Made by a program: the position numbers and the translations under genes
NCBI RefSeq assembly: GCF_014655715.1
Contig: NZ_BNBM01000007.1
Span: 1-64,000, forward strand
Length of the DNA stretch: 64,000 nucleotides
From: Streptomyces lanatus
GTDB taxonomy: Bacteria; Actinomycetota; Actinomycetes; Streptomycetales; Streptomycetaceae
Reading direction: 5' to 3'
Notes under the pieces: generated by a model
The model's database searches: none
Told to the model about the DNA's origin: nothing
Seen by the model: only the letters and a program-made list of their open reading frames with translations
Shown: in pieces, positions 58,279 to 64,000 of the stretch
Numbering within the stretch: position 1 is the first letter of the stretch
Layout: each line of letters starts with the position of its first letter

Positions 58279-59691
58279 GTGAGTGCTTCCCGGCGTAGTG
58301 GGACCACCGACGAGCTGGGGCCGGACGAACCCGAGCGGGACGGCTCGGAGGGTTCGGCAGGCGGCTCGGATCTGTTGGCCGCGCTGCTGGACGGTATGGA
58401 CGCGGCCCTGTGCGCCTTCGACGGGGACGGGGTCGTCACCCATTGGAACCGTGAGGCGGAGCGGATCCTGGGCTGGAGCGCGGCCGAGGCCGTGGGACGG
58501 CGCGGATTCGCCGGGTGGGCGGTGCGCGAGGCCGACGCCGAGGAGGTCGAGGGGCGGCTGATGTCCGCCATGCAGGCCCCCGGACGGCAGGTGCACGAGT
58601 TCGCGCTGCTCACCAAGGACGGCGGGCGGGTGCTCGTACGGACGCAGTCGGCGGCCGTACGCGGTCCAGACGGGAAGCCCGCCGGGGTCTACTGCGCCTT
58701 CAGCGAGGTGCACACACAGATCGATCTGGAGCGGTCGATCGCGCTCAGCGAGGCGCTGTTCGAGGACGCGTCGTGGGGTGTCGTGCTGGTCGACGCCGAT
58801 CTGCGGCCCGCCGTGGTGAACGCGCACGCGGCCCGGGCGCTCGGCATCGGCCGTACGTCCGTGCTGGGGCGGCCGCTCGGTGAACTGCTCGCCCAGGGCG
58901 TCGAGGAACTGGAGAGCGCGCTCACCCATGTGCTGGCCGAAGGTGCGCCGCCCGCGCCCGCCGAGATCTGGGTGAGCGTACGCACACCGGACGGCGACCG
59001 GCGTCGCTGCTGGCGCTGCGGCTTCGTACGGCTGGCGTCGCCGCTCGCGGAGGAACCGGTGCCGCTGGGCGTGGGCTGGCTGTTCCAGGACGTCACCGAG
59101 GCCAAGCAGGCGGAGCAGGAGGCGGCGACGCTGCGGTTCCGGGTCAACCAGCTGCATCGCGCCGCGCGTGCCGCCGCCGAGTGCGAGGACCCCGCGGAGG
59201 CGGCGACCGTACATCTGGACTTCGCGCTGGCCGGGTTCGCCGATCATGCCCTGATCGACCGGATCGCGGGCGGCGCGGTGGCCGACGGGGACACCTCGGA
59301 CGCACCCGTACGGCTCGTCCGGGTCGCCGGGACCCCCTCCGGGGCGCACGGGCCGAGTCTGCTCGGCGGAGAGGCCGGGCTGCCCGTGCGCTACGGCTAG
59401 GGGCATCCGGCGCTGCAGTGCGTGTCCCGGGCCGGCTCTGTGCGGGCCGACGCGGGCGACATGCCGGCGGAGCGGGCCCGTGAGTGGGCGCTGCGGCGGC
59501 AGTGGCCGGCGGACGCGGTGCACGCCTTGTGCGCCGTGCTGCGCAGCCGCGGGCGCACGGTGGGGGTCGTGACGTTTCTGCGGGGCTCCGGACGCACCGC
59601 GTTCGAGCGGAGCGACGCGGTGTACGCCGAGGACGTGGCGGTACGGATCGCCGCCGCGCTGGACCTGGCCGGGGCCCTGGGCCCGGAGTAG
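58279..59691 (+). pseudogene. PAS-domain sensor-like protein interrupted by an in-frame TAG
   Basis: A GTG-started frame (58279, with GCAGGGGG upstream) encodes 373 residues with two PAS domains (LLDGMDAALCAFDGDGVVTHWNREAERILGWSAAEAVG and SEALFEDASWGVVLVDADLRPAVVNAHAARALG) and the start of a GAF-like domain, then TAG at 59398-59400. The same frame continues open for 96 codons with clearly matching sequence (ALRRQWPADAVHALCAVLRSRGRTVGVVTFLRG ... AVYAEDVAVRIAAALDLAGALG), so a single base change (GAG to TAG would fit) has cut off the end of the GAF-like domain. No kinase or phosphatase domain follows. It could be a recent nonsense mutation or a read error. Confidence 0.85.
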
Positions 59692-59707
59692 CGGGCGTGC
59701 GGTCGCC

Positions 59708-60463
59708 TCAGCGCCGGTAGAAGATCCGGTCGCCGTACTTCTCGAAGATCCCGGCGTTCCAGTCGTGCCCGCCGTCGACGTTGCCCGAGCGCAGCAGCGG
59801 GGGCTCGATGCCCCGGTCGGCCAGGGAGGCGGCCGCCGTCGCCATGACGGCCTGGAGCAGGGCCGAGGTGACGACCGAGGACGCGGGCGCGAAGGGGGCC
59901 GGGATGGTGTCCAGGGTGAGTTCCGCGTCGCCGACCGCGATCTTCGAGTCGAGGACGATGTCGCAGTGGTCCTTGAGGAAGGTCCCGGAGACATGGCGGG
60001 ACGTCGTCTCCGACGCGTACGCCACCGAGGTCACGCCGATGACCTTGACGCCGAGGGCGCGGGCGTTGACGGCCATCTCCACGGGGAGGGCGTTGCGGCC
60101 CGAGAGGGAGATGATCACCAGGGCGTCGCCCGCGCGCAGCGGCGAGCTGTCCAGGACCGCGCCGGCGAGGCCGTCGACGCGCTCGAGCGCGGAGCCGAGG
60201 GTGGCCGGCATGACATCGACGCCTACTACGCCGGGCACGGCCAGCAGGTTCATCAGGGCGAGGCCGCCCGCGCGGTAGACGATGTCCTGGGCGGCGAGCG
60301 AGGAGTGCCCGGCGCCGAAGGCGAAGAGCCGGCCGTCGGCGGCGACCGTGTCGGCGAGCAGGGTGCCGGCCGCCTCGATGCTCCCGGCCTCCTCGGCACG
60401 GACCCGCTGGAGCAGGCCGATCGCGGCGTCGAAGAACTGGTCGGCCGGCGTGCTGTCGCTCAT
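59708..60463 (-). CDS. SIS-domain sugar isomerase-like protein
   Basis: The 251-residue protein has a SIS (sugar isomerase) fold: RLFAFGAGHSSLAAQDIVYRAGGL, LVIISLSGRNALPVEMAVNARALGVKVIGVTSVAY (the phosphosugar-binding S-x-S/T-G loop) and DIVLDSKIAVGDAELTLDTIPAPFAPASSVVTSALLQAVM. It resembles the GmhA-like / N-acetylglucosamine-6-P-binding subgroup. ATG 60463 has GGAGGG upstream. It is divergent from dmdR1, the same arrangement I recall from S. coelicolor; a link to iron is not evident. Confidence 0.88.
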   Translation of the reverse strand: MSDSTPADQFFDAAIGLLQRVRAEEAGSIEAAGTLLADTVAADGRLFAFGAGHSSLAAQDIVYRAGGLALMNLLAVPGVVGVDVMPATLGSALERVDGLAGAVLDSSPLRAGDALVIISLSGRNALPVEMAVNARALGVKVIGVTSVAYASETTSRHVSGTFLKDHCDIVLDSKIAVGDAELTLDTIPAPFAPASSVVTSALLQAVMATAAASLADRGIEPPLLRSGNVDGGHDWNAGIFEKYGDRIFYRR

Positions 60464-60669
60464 GCGGGGCCCTCCGCGGGTGGGGGTGGGTTCGGGTGTG
60501 TCGCGGATCACCGTGCGGTCTGGACCAGTGCGGTGTCAATACGGCCGGAGGCCCGGCCCGCGGTCCTTCAACCCGCTCGTTTCAACGGCTCGGCGCGGTT
60601 GTCTGTGGTATCCGGCAGAATTGAGTGCAGGGCCAGCGCACGCGCCGTGGAGCTGTCTCGCTTCCGGCT

Positions 60670-60693
60670 GAGCTAATCGCAGAGCTAATCGAG
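60670..60693. repeat. two 12-bp direct repeats at the dmdR1 ribosome-binding site
   Basis: GAGCTAATCG occurs at 60670-60679 and 60682-60691 (period 12). The second copy runs into the ribosome-binding site GAGGGG just before ATG 60702. Confidence 0.6.
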
Positions 60694-60701
60694 GGGCACG
60701 T

Positions 60702-61394
60702 ATGTCCGGACTGATCGACACCACGGAGATGTATCTCCGCACCATCCTCGAGCTGGAGGAGGAAGGTGTGGTCCCCATGCGCGCCCGGATCGCCGAGCGG
60801 CTGGACCAGAGTGGGCCGACCGTGAGCCAGACGGTGGCGCGGATGGAGCGTGACGGACTGGTGTCCGTGGCGACCGACCGGCATCTGGAGTTCACGGACG
60901 AGGGGCGGCGGCTGGCCACCCGCGTCATGCGCAAGCACCGCCTCGCCGAGTGTCTGCTCGTCGATGTGATCGGGCTGGAGTGGGAGCAGGTGCACGCCGA
61001 GGCCTGCCGCTGGGAGCATGTGATGAGCGAGGCCGTGGAGCGGCGGGTGCTTGAGCTGCTGCGCCACCCGACCGAGTCGCCGTACGGCAACCCCATCCCC
61101 GGCCTGGAGGAGCTCGGCGAGAAGGACGGCGCCGACCCGTTCCTGGATGAGGGCATGGTCTCGCTGGCCGACCTGGACCCGGGCGTCGAGGGCAAGACGG
61201 TCGTCGTACGCCGGATCGGGGAGCCGATCCAGACCGACGCGCAGTTGATGTACACGCTGCGTCGGGCGGGCGTGCAGCCCGGCTCGGTGGTCAGCGTGAC
61301 CGAGTCCGCGGGCGGTGTGCTGGTGGGCAGCGGTGGTGAGGCGGCCGAGCTGGAGGCGGACGTCGCCTCGCATGTGTTCGTCGCCAAGCGCTGA
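60702..61394 (+). CDS. dmdR1: DtxR/IdeR-family iron-dependent repressor
   Basis: The 230-residue protein begins MSGLIDTTEMYLRTILELEEEGVVPMRARIAERLDQSGPTVSQTVARMERDGL, the DtxR helix-turn-helix, continues with metal-site residues in RKHRLAECLLVDVIGLEWEQVHAEACRWEHVMSE and ends with an SH3-like domain. It matches DmdR1 of Streptomyces, the Fe2+-activated repressor of siderophore genes. The name rests on my memory of that sequence. A long antisense frame (60582-61496) spans the gene and may correspond to the adm gene described opposite dmdR1 in S. coelicolor. A 12-bp direct repeat overlaps its ribosome-binding site. Confidence 0.92.
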   Translation: MSGLIDTTEMYLRTILELEEEGVVPMRARIAERLDQSGPTVSQTVARMERDGLVSVATDRHLEFTDEGRRLATRVMRKHRLAECLLVDVIGLEWEQVHAEACRWEHVMSEAVERRVLELLRHPTESPYGNPIPGLEELGEKDGADPFLDEGMVSLADLDPGVEGKTVVVRRIGEPIQTDAQLMYTLRRAGVQPGSVVSVTESAGGVLVGSGGEAAELEADVASHVFVAKR

Positions 61395-62033
61395 GTCGGT
61401 CTTCGGCCATCTTGAGTTCGCTCCTCGGTAACTCCCGGTAGGGAAGCGGGAGTTGTGGGGGTTCCCGTCGAACTCTTTCGTTGCTCTTCGTTCCAAGATT
61501 CAGTGCGCGGAATCGCAGCGCCCGGCCGATCCGCGTGCCAGGCTGTCGCGTGAGGCATATGACCTGAGGGCTCTGGGCCGTGATCGACAGCGATGCGTCC
61601 GGCCGGGGAGGGGGCGCGAGGATGTGCCGTGAACAGGGAGAGGGCCCCGGCGCCGCACGGCGCCGGGGCCTGTCCTCCCCTGTGCTGACCCGGAGCCCCG
61701 AGCTCCCAGGGTCATCCCCTTCGGACCGGTTTCCCCGATCGGTCCGCCTCCCGGTGAAGGTCTCCCCTCGGCGCCGGCGATCAATCCTGGGAGGGGGTCA
61801 CTCGAATGAGGGGTGTTGCTCGCGGAGCCCGCTTCTTCGAATAGGAGTTCGATAGTCTGCGTGTGACGGGTCACGCGGAACGTGCGCTTCAGGATTGTGC
61901 GCATAAGATCACGTCAGGCACACAAGGCATGCACATCGCGTGCAGATACGGCAGGCACAGCAGACACGGCAAGCAGCGGACGACGGGATCCGCCGACTCG
62001 AGCGGTCCGAGCGGAGCTAGGGGGGCCAGACCT
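61395..62033. other. 639-bp intergenic region with one strong hairpin
   Basis: Between dmdR1 and the alpha/beta hydrolase gene, the only clear element is the palindrome at 61643-61670. A 91-codon frame (61580-61855) crosses it but reads Arg/Ser/Pro-rich sequence without a family match. A -10-like TAGTCT at 61853-61858 may belong to the hydrolase promoter, which would give a leader of about 170 nt. Confidence 0.5.
61643..61670. terminator. perfect 13-bp GC palindrome
   Basis: GGCCCCGGCGCCG (61643-61655) pairs with CGGCGCCGGGGCC (61658-61670) around a 2-nt centre. It lies 249 bp after dmdR1 and is the strongest hairpin in this gap. Confidence 0.65.
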
Positions 62034-62933
62034 ATGGCGCGGCGCATCGACGTGACCGGGACAGGCGGCGTACGGCTCGCGGCCTGGGAGTTCGGCGACC
62101 CTCCCAAGACCGACCCGCCGAAGAGCGACCCCACGACCGAGCACGACGGCCCGCTCGGCGTCCTGTTACTGCACGGCCTGATGGGCCGCGCCTCGCACTG
62201 GGCCTCCACCGCCCGCTGGCTCTCCGAGCGGCACCGCGCCGTCGCCCTGGACCAGCGCGGCCACGGCCGCAGCGACAAGCCCGCGCAGGCCGCCTTCACA
62301 CGCGAGGCCTACGTCGACGACGCCGAGGCCGCCCTGGAACAGCTCGGCCTCGCCCCGGCCGTCCTCATCGGCCACGCCATGGGCGCGCTGACCGCGTGGC
62401 AGCTCGCGGCGCGGCGCCCCGACCTCGTGCGCGGCGTGATCATCTGCGACATGCGGGCCTCCGCGCTGGGCGCGGCCTCGCAGCGGGAGTGGGAGGACTG
62501 GTTCAAGGCCTGGCCCGTTCCCTTCGCCACCCTCGCCGACGTACGGAAGTGGTTCGGGGAGGACGACCCCTGGGTCGAGCGGCCGAACCCCGCGCGCGGT
62601 GAGTTCTACGCCGAGGTCATGCACGAGTGCGAGGACGGCTGGCGGCCGGTGTTCGTGCCGGACCAGATGCTGCGGTCCCGCGAGACATGGGTGTTCGACG
62701 CGCACTGGGAGGACCTGGCCCAGGTGCGGTGCCCCGCGCTGGTCGTGCGCGGGCTCGACGGCGAGCTCGGCCGGGCGGAGGCCCAGGAGATGGTGCGGGT
62801 GCTGCCTCGCGGGGAGTACGCGGAGGTGCCCGATGCCGGGCATCTGGTGCACTACGACCAGCCCGAGGGGTGGCGTGCGGCGATCGAGCCGTTCCTGGAC
62901 GCGGTGCGGGCGGGGGGCGCCGGGCGCCTGTGA
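62034..62933 (+). CDS. alpha/beta hydrolase with Ala at the nucleophile position
   Basis: The 299-residue protein has the alpha/beta-hydrolase fold: LLLHGLMGRASHW (oxyanion hole), VALDQRGHGRSDKPAQ, the nucleophile elbow IGHAMGALTAW, an acid in VVRGLDGELG and the His region VPDAGHLVHYDQP. The elbow normally reads GxSxG; here it is G-H-A-M-G (Ala115, codon gcc), so normal hydrolysis should not be possible. The rest is intact and not frameshifted. ATG 62034 has GGGGGG upstream. It may be a pseudoenzyme, for example a binding or sensor protein. Confidence 0.9.
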   Translation: MARRIDVTGTGGVRLAAWEFGDPPKTDPPKSDPTTEHDGPLGVLLLHGLMGRASHWASTARWLSERHRAVALDQRGHGRSDKPAQAAFTREAYVDDAEAALEQLGLAPAVLIGHAMGALTAWQLAARRPDLVRGVIICDMRASALGAASQREWEDWFKAWPVPFATLADVRKWFGEDDPWVERPNPARGEFYAEVMHECEDGWRPVFVPDQMLRSRETWVFDAHWEDLAQVRCPALVVRGLDGELGRAEAQEMVRVLPRGEYAEVPDAGHLVHYDQPEGWRAAIEPFLDAVRAGGAGRL

Positions 62934-62969
62934 GTCAGGCGCTCGGTACCGAAGCGAACGGCGTCCCCG

Positions 62970-64000
62970 TCACCCCTTGCTCACCGCCATCAGGATCTCC
63001 GGCAGCCGGGCCGCCGTCCGCGGCGCCGCCAGCCGCAGCCCCAGCAGCGTGATCGCCGCCCCGTAGCCCGCGCCCGCCGGCAGCAGCAGCCAGGTCCAGG
63101 CGTCCCCGCCCTCGCTGACGTTCAACCAGATCGTCACCGCGATGACGGGGGCGCACAGCAGGGCCGCCGCGATCATGCCGCCGAAGATCGAGATCCAGGC
63201 GAGGCCCGCCTGACCGGGGGCGACGTTCTTGTAGCCCTCCTGCGGGATGGAGTACGGGAAGCGGGCCGAGGTCCAGGCGCCGGTCGCGAGCATCGCGCCG
63301 AGCAGGGCGAAGGACAGGCCCAGCACCTCGGGGAGCTTCGGCCAGTCACCGAGGAGCGCCGTCGTCAGGACGGTCACCAGCGCGGCGTACGGCAGTGTGA
63401 TCAGCAGCAGGGCCAGGGCCCGGCCGCGCAGCTCGACGTAGGCGTCCCGGGGCGAGGAGATGGTCAGTGCGACCATCCAGAACGCGGAGGTGTCCTGCCC
63501 GAACTGGTTGTACATCTGGATGCCGAGCATCCCGGCCGCGAAGCAGGCGAAGTAGATCGAGCCGGTCCCTTGCAGGGCGTTGAACAGCGGCACGATCAGA
63601 CCGATGGCCAGCGAGGTCACCCAGGCCGCCTTGGTCTTCGGGTCGCGCCAGACATAGCGCAGACTGCGCTCCATCACCGTGCCGGTGCGGCCGGCCGGCA
63701 GCAGACGGGCGAGACCGGTCGGGGTCCGTTCCCGTACGGCGGCCTCGCTGACCGCCTGGAGCGTGGAACCGTCGGGGGACGTCATCAGCCGGGTCAGATG
63801 ACGCGACCACACGGCGATCAGCCCCAGCAACGCGCCCACGCTCAGGGCGAGTTGAAGCACCGCCACCCCGTACGACCCCTCGCTCACCGACCGCACCGCC
63901 CCGACCGCGGACGCCGGCGGCACCCAGCGCAGCACATCCGCCGCCGGATCGAGCTGGGCCAGCCCCGATGAACCCAGCCGCTGCGCACCGAAGTTCACGA
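62970..64000 (-). CDS. ABC transporter permease, C-terminal part, cut by the window edge
   Basis: At least 343 residues of a polytopic membrane protein are present, with about eight helices (VLQLALSVGALLGLIAVWS, AAWVTSLAIGLIVPLFNALQG, YFACFAAGMLGIQMYNQFGQD, ALALLLITLPYAALVTVLTTALL, PEVLGLSFALLGAMLATGAW, GLAWISIFGGMIAAALLCAPVIAVTIWL, WLLLPAGAGYGAAITLLGLRLA). It resembles large ABC exporter permeases of actinobacteria, whose ATPase is usually adjacent and would lie beyond position 64000. The start is outside the window. Confidence 0.8.
   Translation of the reverse strand, partial: VNFGAQRLGSSGLAQLDPAADVLRWVPPASAVGAVRSVSEGSYGVAVLQLALSVGALLGLIAVWSRHLTRLMTSPDGSTLQAVSEAAVRERTPTGLARLLPAGRTGTVMERSLRYVWRDPKTKAAWVTSLAIGLIVPLFNALQGTGSIYFACFAAGMLGIQMYNQFGQDTSAFWMVALTISSPRDAYVELRGRALALLLITLPYAALVTVLTTALLGDWPKLPEVLGLSFALLGAMLATGAWTSARFPYSIPQEGYKNVAPGQAGLAWISIFGGMIAAALLCAPVIAVTIWLNVSEGGDAWTWLLLPAGAGYGAAITLLGLRLAAPRTAARLPEILMAVSKG

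Noticed and set aside
61580..61855. 91-codon frame in the dmdR1 - hydrolase gap
   Set aside because: Arg/Pro/Ser-rich, contains the 13-bp terminator-like palindrome and lacks a Shine-Dalgarno sequence.
61863..62033. 57-codon N-terminal extension of the Ala-nucleophile hydrolase
   Set aside because: Low-complexity and uncharacteristic of the fold; ATG 62034 has a GGGGGG site and starts directly at the first beta strand.
1..64000. CRISPR arrays, tRNA/rRNA genes, integrase or attachment sites
   Set aside because: No repeat-spacer pattern, no cloverleaf with a TTC-rich T arm and no integrase-like protein was recognised anywhere in the window.

Overview
The window is high-GC actinobacterial DNA, almost certainly from a Streptomyces species. 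The evidence is the strong G/C preference at third codon positions, frequent GTG and some TTG starts, GTGA/ATGA stop-start overlaps, twin-arginine secretion signals, a CebR-type cellulase operator, a FemX-type cell-wall transferase and a DmdR1-type iron regulator. From memory, the order serC ... carboxylase pair - acyl-CoA dehydrogenase - CoA ligase - enoyl-CoA hydratase - pdxH - citrate synthase ... SIS protein - dmdR1 resembles the SCO43xx core region of S. coelicolor. No tRNA, rRNA, CRISPR array, prophage or intact insertion sequence was seen.

1-14 kb is rich in exported proteins. It holds a 1096-residue secreted ALF-repeat/coiled-coil protein with a hydrophobic tail, a four-helix membrane protein encoded just downstream of it, a small secreted protein, a trypsin-fold/FG-GAP propeller protein lacking its catalytic His, a sacsin-like GHKL ATPase of 1037 residues, a secreted Ig-like protein with a structured leader, a P-type cation ATPase and a DUF2530 protein. 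14-26 kb has a purine permease, a MarR-MFS operon, small housekeeping enzymes, a GlxA-type regulator divergent from two tandem isochorismatase-like hydrolases (the second with a Tat signal), another Tat protein and an MFS transporter. 26-35 kb has an SGNH hydrolase, a membrane-anchored propeller protein, a TetR repressor divergent from a DrrAB-type ABC exporter with twin operators, a GH5-CBM2 cellulase under a CebR box, a decayed Rpn-like nuclease gene, an epoxide hydrolase, an ankyrin protein and a strong bidirectional terminator.

35-43 kb has serC (apparently leaderless), a large FAD/Fe-S oxidoreductase broken by a one-base frameshift in a G run, FemX, an EamA exporter, a DHFR-like reductase and a Pro-rich membrane protein. 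43-53.3 kb is one tightly packed catabolic operon resembling the Liu/Atu (leucine / acyclic terpene) pathways: TIGR03084 protein, AtuA-like protein, biotin-dependent acyl-CoA carboxylase beta and alpha subunits, acyl-CoA dehydrogenase, acyl-CoA ligase, enoyl-CoA hydratase and a TetR regulator. 53.3-64 kb has pdxH, a divergent citrate synthase, a Ser/Thr kinase followed by a branched RNA-like fold, RidA plus an acetyltransferase, a PAS-domain protein interrupted by one in-frame stop, a SIS protein, dmdR1 with a long open antisense frame, an alpha/beta hydrolase whose nucleophile Ser is Ala, and the C-terminal part of an ABC permease cut by the window edge.

The most notable points are the possible ALF toxin / membrane immunity pair, the Atu/Liu-like operon with two components of unknown chemistry (AtuA, TIGR03084), the substituted enzymes (pseudo-protease, Ala-nucleophile hydrolase), three recently broken genes, and 12-bp-period tandem repeats in promoter regions.
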